Shown piece by piece: positions 44,354 to 52,169 of a DNA stretch of 64,000 nucleotides. The notes below the pieces were generated by a model that worked only from the letters and a program-made list of their open reading frames with translations, made no database searches and was not told the origin of the DNA. The stretch covers positions 1-64,000 of the forward strand of contig NZ_JACHCR010000027.1 in NCBI RefSeq assembly GCF_014205845.1. The letters run 5' to 3'. This DNA is from Mucilaginibacter cryoferens (GTDB lineage Bacteria; Bacteroidota; Bacteroidia; Sphingobacteriales; Sphingobacteriaceae). Made by a program: the position numbers and the translations under genes. Every line of letters starts with the position of its first letter. Positions within the stretch are counted from its first letter, which is position 1.

Positions 44354-44974
44354 ATGCTTATATTAGTAGTTGCGGCAACGCCCCCCGAGGTTGAACCACT
44401 GGCCCAATATTTTGGTAATAAGATAGATGTATTAATAACCGGCGCGGGCATGGTACCCACGGCCTTTGCCCTTGGGCAGCATTTTGCGCGTTTTAAATAC
44501 GACCTGGTTATAAATTTAGGCATTGCCGGTAGCTTCGACAGGAATATTGCGCTTGGTTCTGTAATAGAAGTTACCGAAGATACCTTCGCCGAAACCGGTG
44601 CCGAAGACGACGACCAATTTATACCGATGAACGTTTTGGGTTTTGGAGAGGTTACCTACCGTTCAACCACTACATTGGATGAGGTTGAAAGTAATTTCTT
44701 TTTGAAAAAGGCCGGGGCAATTACAGTAAATACTGTTCATGGTAATGATGCATCCATCAAAAAAGTACAGGAGCGTTTAAATCCGCAATTAGAGAGTATG
44801 GAAGGTGCGGCTTTCTTTTACGCTTGTGGGCAGGTTAGCGCACGGTGTATACAGATCAGGGCTGTGTCAAATTATGTAGAAAAACGTAACCGCGACAGCT
44901 GGCAGATAGGGCTTGCCATAAAAAATCTGAATAACTTTGCCATCGATCTGATAGAGGCGATCATTAACCATTAA
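44354..44974 (+). CDS. mqnB: Futalosine hydrolase
   Basis: Nucleosidase of the futalosine menaquinone pathway; releases hypoxanthine from futalosine or a related step. It has 206 residues of the MTAN/purine phosphorylase fold. Motifs are LINLGIAGSFD-like (VINLGIAGSFDRNIALG), ITVNTVHGND and LESMEGAAFFYAC. The start at 44354 (MLILVVAATPPEVEPL) was preferred to an upstream ATG at 44270. It is followed by mqnD, another enzyme of the same pathway, after an 87-base repeat-bearing gap. Confidence 0.9.
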   Translation: MLILVVAATPPEVEPLAQYFGNKIDVLITGAGMVPTAFALGQHFARFKYDLVINLGIAGSFDRNIALGSVIEVTEDTFAETGAEDDDQFIPMNVLGFGEVTYRSTTTLDEVESNFFLKKAGAITVNTVHGNDASIKKVQERLNPQLESMEGAAFFYACGQVSARCIQIRAVSNYVEKRNRDSWQIGLAIKNLNNFAIDLIEAIINH

Positions 44975-44993
44975 CTGCGGTTAGGTTATATGT

Positions 44994-45061
44994 TTTAAGT
45001 TGTACGTTATGCGTGCAGTTTTAAAAGCGTATAACATAACACGTATAACTTACAACGTACC
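44994..45061. repeat. Stutter palindrome between mqnB and mqnD
   Basis: The left arm carries TTATATGTTTTAAGTTGTACG and related words; the right arm carries CGTATAACTTACAACGTACC. Words such as GTACG and GTTATGCG are repeated in each arm. It ends at the mqnD ATG. Confidence 0.6.
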
Positions 45062-45931
45062 ATGAAACTAACCCTCGGCTTTTCGCCCTGCCCCAACGAT
45101 ACTTTTATTTTTGATGCCCTTATTCACCATAAAATTGATACCGAAGGGTTGGAGTTTGACGTGTTTTATGATGATGTGGAAACGCTTAACCAAAAAGCTT
45201 TCCGTGGCGAGCTTGATGTTACCAAATTGAGCTACCACGCTTTTGCCTACGTGGCCGATAAATACGCACTGCTGGATTCTGGCAGTGCCCTCGGTTTTGG
45301 TGTTGGACCACTTTTGATTTCGGATGTTGAAATTTCGATTTCGGATTTAGAGAATGGCCAAATCCGAAATTCCAAATCCGAAATCCGAAATCCGGTAATT
45401 GGAATCCCCGGTAAATACACTACCGCCAACTTTTTATTAGGTAACGCTTTCCCCAATGCAACAAATAAGGTAGAGCTTGTTTTTTCGGATATTGAAAACG
45501 CAGTGCTGGAAGGCCGGGTTGATGTAGGGCTCATTATTCACGAAAACCGTTTTACTTACCAGGATAAAGGCCTTAAAAAGATCATCGATCTGGGCGATCA
45601 TTGGGAAAAGCAAACCGGCTGCGCTATTCCGCTTGGCGGCATTGTTGCCAACCGTAAGCTGCCGATAGATGTGCAGCATAAATTAAACAGGGTGTTGCGT
45701 AAATCGGTAGAGTTTGCTTTTGCCAACCCCAAATCGGGCCTGGAGTTTATCCGGTCGCACGCCCTGGAAATGAGCGAAGATGTGATGTACAAGCACATCG
45801 AACTGTATGTAAACAAGTATTCTGTGGAGCTGGGAGTGGAAGGCAGAAAGGCTATTAAGCTGCTTTTTGATACAGCCTTGAAGAACAATTTTATACCGGA
45901 GATAAAGGAAGAATTGTTTTTAACCAACTGA
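45062..45931 (+). CDS. mqnD: 1,4-dihydroxy-6-naphthoate synthase
   Basis: Makes 1,4-dihydroxy-6-naphthoate from cyclic dehypoxanthine futalosine. It has 289 residues of periplasmic-binding-protein fold, with N-terminal FSPCPNDTFIFDAL and DVTKLSYHAFAYV, GIPGKYTTANFLL and VGLIIHENRFTY. Residues about 88 to 110 (SDVEISISDLENGQIRNSK and the next few) are encoded by a repeat and interrupt the link between GPLLI and IPGKYTT, where relatives have a short loop. The frame is kept, so the enzyme may still work. The downstream toxin-antitoxin pair is unrelated. Confidence 0.9.
   Translation: MKLTLGFSPCPNDTFIFDALIHHKIDTEGLEFDVFYDDVETLNQKAFRGELDVTKLSYHAFAYVADKYALLDSGSALGFGVGPLLISDVEISISDLENGQIRNSKSEIRNPVIGIPGKYTTANFLLGNAFPNATNKVELVFSDIENAVLEGRVDVGLIIHENRFTYQDKGLKKIIDLGDHWEKQTGCAIPLGGIVANRKLPIDVQHKLNRVLRKSVEFAFANPKSGLEFIRSHALEMSEDVMYKHIELYVNKYSVELGVEGRKAIKLLFDTALKNNFIPEIKEELFLTN
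45316..45394. repeat. Stutter palindrome inserted in frame within mqnD
   Basis: The left arm repeats GATTTCGGAT and ATTTCGATTTCGGATTT. The right arm repeats AAATCCGAAATTCC, AAATCCG and AAATCC. The structure matches intergenic stutter palindromes but lies inside a coding sequence with no frame change. Confidence 0.75.
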
Positions 45932-45964
45932 TTTGCTGCTTATCTCAATTAAAGGGCTTTTTTG

Positions 45965-45972
45965 TATCTTTG
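45965..45972 (+). promoter_or_regulatory. Candidate -7 element of the toxin-antitoxin promoter
   Basis: TATCTTTG matches TAnnTTTG; it lies 20 bases before the ATG at 45993. A purine-rich AAGGAGGA follows at about 45978, an unusually strong ribosome-binding site for this window. Confidence 0.5.
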
Positions 45973-45992
45973 ATTATAAGGAGGATTATGCA

Positions 45993-46217
45993 ATGAAAAG
46001 CGGAGAAAATAAAATTAAAGATGTTCCATATTCACCCCGGTTTAAGTCATATTCTATTGATGAAATATTGGCGGCTGGTGGTCCCACTGCCTTTGCAACA
46101 AAAATGGGAAAAGATCCACGTGGCATTGAGGAAGAATTATCGAAGCTTCCTCCAGAATGTTTTTTAACGGAGGAAGAGTTTAACGAAGCCATGGCCATAC
46201 TTAATGCCAGTAAATGA
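45993..46217 (+). CDS. Putative antitoxin of a PIN-domain toxin system
   Basis: A 74-residue protein that overlaps the PIN toxin gene by four bases (ATGA), the usual antitoxin-first order. I do not recognise its DNA-binding fold; it has KSYSIDEILAAGGPTAFATK and an acidic C-terminal half (LTEEEFNEAMAIL) suited to binding the toxin. An upstream in-frame start at 45933 overlaps mqnD's end and was rejected. Autoregulation through its own promoter is expected from the type II family but not shown. Confidence 0.7.
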   Translation: MKSGENKIKDVPYSPRFKSYSIDEILAAGGPTAFATKMGKDPRGIEEELSKLPPECFLTEEEFNEAMAILNASK

Positions 46218-46651
46218 ATTATTTGCTAGATACCAATATTCTCATCTACTTATCAAAAGATGTACACAATAACCTGCTAACAAATATTGTTCATCCAACC
46301 GCCGACAAGCTTTATGTTTCTGTTGTTGCATTGGCAGAACTTAAATCAATAGCGCTCCAAAATAATTGGGGAATGAAAAAATGGGCTGCCGTTGAAAAGT
46401 ATTTGAACAGATCTGTTGTTATTGAGATAAACGAAAACTTATTAGAAGCTTATGTTCAGATAGATGCATATTCACAGTTGCGAAACCCATCGTACCCGGT
46501 TGATTCATTTAACACACCACGTAACATGGGTAAGAATGATTTATGGATAGCTGCGACAGCAGCCTTGTTAAATTTAACCCTCATTACCACAGACAAGGAT
46601 TTCGACCATCTACATAACGTTTTTCTTGATGTGCGGCCCTTTAATCCATAG
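46214..46651 (+). CDS. PIN domain toxin (VapC-like)
   Basis: A 145-residue PIN-domain ribonuclease. The N-terminal aspartate is in YLLDTNILIYL, a glutamate in VALAELKSI, and the later acidic cluster in GKNDLWIAATA and TTDKDFDHL. These are the metal-binding residues of the family. Toxins of this kind cleave tRNA or rRNA; the target here is unknown. It is paired with the overlapping upstream antitoxin gene and followed by a terminator. Confidence 0.88.
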   Translation: MNYLLDTNILIYLSKDVHNNLLTNIVHPTADKLYVSVVALAELKSIALQNNWGMKKWAAVEKYLNRSVVIEINENLLEAYVQIDAYSQLRNPSYPVDSFNTPRNMGKNDLWIAATAALLNLTLITTDKDFDHLHNVFLDVRPFNP

Positions 46652-46671
46652 CACCGAATAGCACAATATAT

Positions 46672-46704
46672 AAAAAGAGGAACCTAACAGGCTCCTCTTT
46701 TTAC
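46672..46704. terminator. Bidirectional-type terminator between the toxin gene and hflX
   Basis: TAAAAAGAGGA pairs with TCCTCTTTTTA around a short loop. A-run and T-run allow use by both convergent genes. Confidence 0.8.
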
Positions 46705-46734
46705 ATAGATATTCTACAATCCTCCCAGTCAAAA

Positions 46735-46762
46735 ATTCCCCCTTCAGGGGGTTAGCGGGCTA
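46735..46762. repeat. Stop-codon-associated C/G-rich repeat, copy 3
   Basis: AATTCCCCTTCAGGG then GGTTAGCGGGCTA. The terminal CTA is the minus-strand stop of hflX. Confidence 0.7.
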
Positions 46763-47944
46763 ATACAACAAATCACCATACGGGTACCTTTCGGTATGTA
46801 TAGTTTTTACTTCTTCGTAAAGCAAAGCCCTAAACTCGTCGACATTTTCTTTTTTAGTAGCCGATATAAAGATGGCCGGACTGTTGTTTTTGGCCATCCA
46901 GCTGTGTTTAAAATCGTTGAGCGTTAAGGGGGCTTCCTGTTGCTCTATCTGGTGATCTTCGGGCTTAAAGGCATCTATTTTGTTAAATACCGTTATCATC
47001 CGTTTATCAATGGCCCCAATATCTTTCAGGGTTTCGTTAACAGTGCGTATCTGATCTTCAAAGTTGGGGTGCGAAATATCTACCACGTGCACCAGTATAT
47101 CGGCCTCGCGTACTTCATCCAGTGTAGATTTAAAGCACTCTACCAAATGGTGAGGCAGCTTGCGAATAAAACCAACGGTATCTGATAATAAAAACGGCAC
47201 ATTTTCAATCACCACTTTACGTACGGTGGTATCCAATGTTGCAAACAGCTTATTCTCGGCAAAAACATCCGATTTGGAGATCATGTTCATGATGGTTGAT
47301 TTACCTACGTTGGTATAACCCACCAATGCCGAACGCACCATTTGCTGGCGATTTTTGCGTTGAGTTTCGTTTTGCTTGTCAATTTGCTTTAACCGGTCTT
47401 TCAGTAAATCTATTTTGTTGAGAATCAAGCGCCTGTCTGTCTCAATTTGTGACTCTCCCGGGCCGCGCATCCCAATACCACCTTTCTGGCGCTCAAGGTG
47501 AGTCCAGAGGCGGGTAAGGCGGGGTAGTAAATATTGTAATTGGGCCAGTTCTACCTGGGTTTTTGCCTGTGCGGTTTGCGCCCGGTTGGCAAAAATATCC
47601 AGTATCAGGTTGTTGCGGTCTAGTATCTTTACCTGTAGTTCTCTTTCAATATTGCGCAGTTGCGATGGTGTAAGTTCATCATCAAACACAACCATATCAA
47701 TTTCTTCTTCTATCACAAAAGCTTTAATCTCCTCCAGCCTGCCCGAGCCAACAAAGGTGGCCCTATCCGGCCGTTGTAGTTTTTGGGTAAAGCTTCTTAC
47801 GGTTTCGCCACCTGCTGTTGCAACCAAAAATTCCAGCTCCTCTAAATATTCTTTCTCCTGCTCGTTGGTTACATGTGGTGTCATCACGCCAACCAACACA
47901 GCTTTTTCCTGCTTCACAGCAGTATCGTAAAATTTTTGCTTCAT
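46760..47944 (-). CDS. hflX: GTPase HflX
   Basis: Ribosome-associated GTPase that rescues stalled or dissociates 100S ribosomes. It has 394 residues. The N-terminal HflX domain contains VGSGRLEEIKAFV and DDELTPSQLRNIE; the linker has GPGESQIETDRR and is followed by the G domain with GYTNVGKSTIMN, LFATLDTT, DTVGFI and NKID. It is complete, of normal length, and monocistronic. The stop is supplied by a dispersed repeat. Confidence 0.96.
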   Translation of the reverse strand: MKQKFYDTAVKQEKAVLVGVMTPHVTNEQEKEYLEELEFLVATAGGETVRSFTQKLQRPDRATFVGSGRLEEIKAFVIEEEIDMVVFDDELTPSQLRNIERELQVKILDRNNLILDIFANRAQTAQAKTQVELAQLQYLLPRLTRLWTHLERQKGGIGMRGPGESQIETDRRLILNKIDLLKDRLKQIDKQNETQRKNRQQMVRSALVGYTNVGKSTIMNMISKSDVFAENKLFATLDTTVRKVVIENVPFLLSDTVGFIRKLPHHLVECFKSTLDEVREADILVHVVDISHPNFEDQIRTVNETLKDIGAIDKRMITVFNKIDAFKPEDHQIEQQEAPLTLNDFKHSWMAKNNSPAIFISATKKENVDEFRALLYEEVKTIHTERYPYGDLLY

Positions 47945-48151
47945 TAACTATGGTTTATCAATCACGGTGCCAGTTTACTAATATATACACAAACGGGTAT
48001 AAATAGTGTCAAAATAGCATACTTAAAAATTCTAATGCCAGTGCACCTGCAAAATTATAAAATCAAATAGATAAAGTGGTTAATAATGAGGACTGTAAAA
48101 ATGTTTACTTATTTGTTATATTGTGCCACCGCATCCTTATTGCCTTAAGTT

Positions 48152-50122
48152 ATGAATAAGCTCCTTATCCTACTGCTGCCTGCCGCGTTTGCATTTACTG
48201 CCAAGGCGCAAACCGATCCTGTTTTTATGCCTTTTGGCAAAATTAATAACGCAGATCTGGAAATGACCAAATGCGATTTTGAGCCCGATGCCAACGCCGA
48301 GGTGCTTTTTAACAAAGGCAACATTTATTACGATGGCATTTTTAACATAGATGGCGAATACCATAAACGCATCAAAATATTTAATGATAATGGTAAGGAC
48401 GAAGCCAACATCCGTATTGAGTATTACGGAGGTAACCGGTTGGAGTATATTACAGATGTACAGGCCGAAACCATTAATTTAGTTAACGGCAAGCCCGAAA
48501 TTACCAAGGTTGATAAAAAGCTTATTTATACACAAGCCATTGATAAGGTGCGAAGTGTTATTGTTTTTTCGATGCCAAATGTTAAACCCGGCTCTGTTAT
48601 AGAGTATAAATATAAATTCGGTACGGCATCTATCAGTAATTTCCCGTCATGGGCATTTCAGGAAAAAATACCAACCCGGTACAGCGAGCTGGATACCTCT
48701 ATTCCCGATCTGTTATATTTCAGGGAAACAAGGCGCATCTGGCAGCCCTATTTTAAATCAGAACATCATAGCGATGCGCGCAGTATAGGCAGTGGATCTG
48801 AAGCGGTAATGTATAACGAAGAGCGGCAAAACAGGGTGCTGATAAATGTTCCATCGCTGCACGATGAACCCTACATGCGCTCCTATGCCGATAATTTGCT
48901 CACCCTGTATTTTACCCTTACTTCGGTAAAATCTACCTATGGCTTTTTTAAATCATACTCAGATACCTGGGCCAAAGTGGGCGGCATTATAGCCGACGAC
49001 GAAGATTTTGGTGGCCAGCTTAAACGAAAGTTAAATGGTGAAGAAGCCATTATTGCCAAAGCCAAAGCGCTTAAAACCGACGACGAAAAGATTGCCTACG
49101 TGTTTAATACCGTAAGAAATGTAATGAAGTGGGATAGCGTAGACCGCTGGTATACTACCGACGGGACATATCGCGCCTGGGAAAAGAAAACCGGCAACTC
49201 GGCCGAGGTTAATATTATTTTGTACCACCTGCTTAAACAATCGGGGATAAAGGCCTACCCTATGATAGTAAGTACGCGGGAGCATGGTAAGGTAGTACGC
49301 TACAATACCTCGCTATCGCAATTTAACAGGGCAGTAGTTTACGTGCCCGTTGATACCATTAAAGAATATATACTGGATGCAACCGGCAAGTATAATTTGT
49401 ATAACGAAACCCCGGATGTGCTGCTTAACTCCGAGGGGCTGTATATTGATAAAGCTACTGATCAGTACGATATGGTTTTTATTGAAAAGCAGGCGCCGGT
49501 AAGGCAGGTGGTTATGATAACCGCCGATATATTGCCCGATAGCAAAATTGCCGGCACCGCCGATATTATTTGCTATGGCTATAACAAGATAAACAGCACC
49601 CGGCGCTATAAAACCGATGGGGAAAAGAAATACATAGATTTTATAAGGGATAATGACAACAACCTCAAAATCTCGTCCCTTAAAATGACCAATATGGAGG
49701 TTGATACCCTGCCATTAACGCAAAATATAGCCTTTAACCTGGAGCTTAACGCGTCGGACGGGAATTACATTTACTTTAACCCCAACCTGTTCAGTTCTAT
49801 GCGCGTAAATCCGTTTTTAAGCGAGAAGCGGGCCACAGACATCGACTTTGGGTATCAGAAGAGGTATGAGTTAGTTGGCCGTTATAAGTTGCCGGAGGGC
49901 TACAAGGTGGATGTTTTACCCAAAAGCTGGGTAATGATTATGGAAGATAAAAGTATCAGCTTTAAAAGAATGTTAGTTGAAAACGAGGGATACATACAGG
50001 TAAGGTATGTTATTGAGTATAAAGCAGCACATTACGATAAAGAGAGCTATGGCGAATTAAGGCAGTTTTATAAGCAAATGCACGATATGCTTAATGAGCA
50101 AATTGTATTAAAAAAGGGATAG
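48152..50122 (+). CDS. Secreted DUF3857/transglutaminase-fold protein, paralogue 1
   Basis: A 656-residue exported protein. A signal peptide (LLILLLPAAFAFTAKAQ) precedes a DUF3857 domain (about 50 to 220; KRIKIFNDNGKDEANIRIEY, VKPGSVIEYKY) and a transglutaminase-like core (about 290 to 420). The core has lost the catalytic pair: the cysteine position is S350 in TGNSAEVN and the histidine position is R393 in FNRAV, though YILDATG keeps the aspartate. It is presumably a binding or scaffold module, not an enzyme. The next gene is a close paralogue, sharing DLEMTKCDFEPDANAE. Confidence 0.9.
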   Translation: MNKLLILLLPAAFAFTAKAQTDPVFMPFGKINNADLEMTKCDFEPDANAEVLFNKGNIYYDGIFNIDGEYHKRIKIFNDNGKDEANIRIEYYGGNRLEYITDVQAETINLVNGKPEITKVDKKLIYTQAIDKVRSVIVFSMPNVKPGSVIEYKYKFGTASISNFPSWAFQEKIPTRYSELDTSIPDLLYFRETRRIWQPYFKSEHHSDARSIGSGSEAVMYNEERQNRVLINVPSLHDEPYMRSYADNLLTLYFTLTSVKSTYGFFKSYSDTWAKVGGIIADDEDFGGQLKRKLNGEEAIIAKAKALKTDDEKIAYVFNTVRNVMKWDSVDRWYTTDGTYRAWEKKTGNSAEVNIILYHLLKQSGIKAYPMIVSTREHGKVVRYNTSLSQFNRAVVYVPVDTIKEYILDATGKYNLYNETPDVLLNSEGLYIDKATDQYDMVFIEKQAPVRQVVMITADILPDSKIAGTADIICYGYNKINSTRRYKTDGEKKYIDFIRDNDNNLKISSLKMTNMEVDTLPLTQNIAFNLELNASDGNYIYFNPNLFSSMRVNPFLSEKRATDIDFGYQKRYELVGRYKLPEGYKVDVLPKSWVMIMEDKSISFKRMLVENEGYIQVRYVIEYKAAHYDKESYGELRQFYKQMHDMLNEQIVLKKG

Positions 50123-50231
50123 GCTTTTATCTGTAAGTATACGGGTTACAACCGGCCTCAGAAATTGTTTTATTTATTATGATAGTAATTATAACGCTGT
50201 TATTATATTCGTACTGATTAAACCTTATAAC

Positions 50232-52163
50232 ATGAACAAACTTTTAGCCTTGCTAATGTTGGGCTCTCTTACAATCACTGCAAGAGCCCAAACCGCCACA
50301 CCTGTACCAGCCGCCCAGCCTTTTGGCAAAGTAGATAAAGCCGATCTGGAGATGACCAAATGCGATTTTGAGCCCGATGCCAATGCCGAAATACTTTTTG
50401 ATAAAGGCGAAACCTATTTTGATACACAGTACAATGTGGTTACCGAAAGGCATAAGCGACTTAAGGTTTTTAACGATAACGGGAAAGATGAGGCCAATAT
50501 CCGGATAGAATACTACAATATTAACAGACTGCAATATATAACCGGCCTTAGCGCGCAAACTATTAATTTAACAAATGGTGCTATAGAAATTATTAAAGTT
50601 GATAAGAAACAGATATTTACAGAAGTGGTTGATAAACAACGGTCGGCAATGGTGTTTTCTTTTCCAAATGTAAAGCCAGGCTCTATCATTGAATACAAAT
50701 ACCGCTTAACAAGCGCCACATTAGCAATTCCAGACTGGTACTTTCAAAGTGATTTGCCCACCCGGTACAGCGAATTAAGCACCAATATTCCCGATATTTT
50801 AACTTATAAAAGGTTATCTAATGTTCGTTCTAAATATGTAATTGATAAAACCAATTCATCAAACACCCATACCGAGGCAATTGCCAACATAACATCCTTA
50901 AAGGATGAGCCTTATATGGACGCGAGAAAGGATAATTCTGAGCGGATTCTTTTTCAGCTGTTAAGTATCCGTATCCCCGGCTACTTTATGCCAAGTTTCC
51001 AGGATTCGTGGACAAAGGTTGGCCAGAATATGGTAGATGCAGATGATTTTGGCGGCCAGTTAAAACGTAAGCTAACCGGCGAAGACGTTATTATCAGCAA
51101 AGCAAAAGCACTTAAAACAGACGATGAAAAAATAGCATATATTTTTAACGAGGTAAAAAATACCATGAAATGGGATGATACATATAGGTATTATTCTTAT
51201 GACGGCACTCCAAAAGCGTGGGAAAAAAAGGTGGGCAACTCGGCCGAAATAAACATGATCCTTTATCACTTGTTAAAAAAGGCGGGTTTACAAGCCTATC
51301 CTATGATGGTGAGCACACGCAAAAACGGCCGGATAAATCCAGGTTACCCAAGTTCTGAGCAGTTTAACAGCGCGGTTGCCTACATTCCGGTTGATAGCGC
51401 CAAATATTATGTACTTGATGCTACCAGTAAATACAACCTGTACAACCAGGTGCCCGAAGCGTTTTTAAACTCGTTTGGGCTGAGTTTAGATGGCGAGAAC
51501 AAACTATACGAGTTGCCTTTTTTACAGGCACCAGATCCGGTAAGGCAAATTGTTTTGCTAAACGCCGAGATTAAGCCCGATGGTAAAATGACGGGCACTG
51601 CCGATTTAAGCAGTTTTGGATATAACAAAGTAGATTATACTGAAAAGTATAAAAAAGATGGCGAGAAAAAATACAACGACTTTTTGCGCGACAATAATAA
51701 CAGCCTGAAGATATCCGGTCTTACTTTTGAAAACATGGATGTGGACACCCTGCCGCTCAGGCAAAGAATGAGTTTTAACCTCGACCTTACCGGCAGCGAT
51801 GATAGCTATATTTATTTTAATGCCAACCTGTTTACCGGTCTTAAAACTAATCCGTTTTTGGCCGAGAACCGTTTTACCGATATTGATTTTGGCTACCGCG
51901 ATAACTACTCGGTTACCGGTATTTTTAAACTGCCTGCCGGTTATAAGGTAGATGCAATTCCAAAGAGCGTTAGCATGGCAGTTCCGGATGGCACGGTGGT
52001 TTTTAAGCGGATGGTTGCCGAGCAGGATGGCTCCATAATGGTTCGGTTTACCATTGATCATAAAAAATCGATGTATTTTAAAGAGAATTACCCCGAGTTC
52101 CGTGAGTTTTGTAAAAAAATGTACGATATGCTTAACGAGCAGATAGTACTTAAAAAAGGATAA
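50232..52163 (+). CDS. Secreted DUF3857/transglutaminase-fold protein, paralogue 2
   Basis: A 643-residue exported protein, closely similar throughout to the preceding gene. A signal peptide (LLALLMLGSLTITARAQ) is followed by DUF3857 and a transglutaminase-like core. The cysteine position is S337 in VGNSAEIN and the histidine position S380 in FNSAV, so it too lacks the catalytic pair; the aspartate is in YVLDATSKYN. The C-terminal ends of both (MLNEQIVLKKG) are identical. It lies 109 bases after paralogue 1 and six before the third member. Confidence 0.9.
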   Translation: MNKLLALLMLGSLTITARAQTATPVPAAQPFGKVDKADLEMTKCDFEPDANAEILFDKGETYFDTQYNVVTERHKRLKVFNDNGKDEANIRIEYYNINRLQYITGLSAQTINLTNGAIEIIKVDKKQIFTEVVDKQRSAMVFSFPNVKPGSIIEYKYRLTSATLAIPDWYFQSDLPTRYSELSTNIPDILTYKRLSNVRSKYVIDKTNSSNTHTEAIANITSLKDEPYMDARKDNSERILFQLLSIRIPGYFMPSFQDSWTKVGQNMVDADDFGGQLKRKLTGEDVIISKAKALKTDDEKIAYIFNEVKNTMKWDDTYRYYSYDGTPKAWEKKVGNSAEINMILYHLLKKAGLQAYPMMVSTRKNGRINPGYPSSEQFNSAVAYIPVDSAKYYVLDATSKYNLYNQVPEAFLNSFGLSLDGENKLYELPFLQAPDPVRQIVLLNAEIKPDGKMTGTADLSSFGYNKVDYTEKYKKDGEKKYNDFLRDNNNSLKISGLTFENMDVDTLPLRQRMSFNLDLTGSDDSYIYFNANLFTGLKTNPFLAENRFTDIDFGYRDNYSVTGIFKLPAGYKVDAIPKSVSMAVPDGTVVFKRMVAEQDGSIMVRFTIDHKKSMYFKENYPEFREFCKKMYDMLNEQIVLKKG

Positions 52164-52169
52164 TAAACG

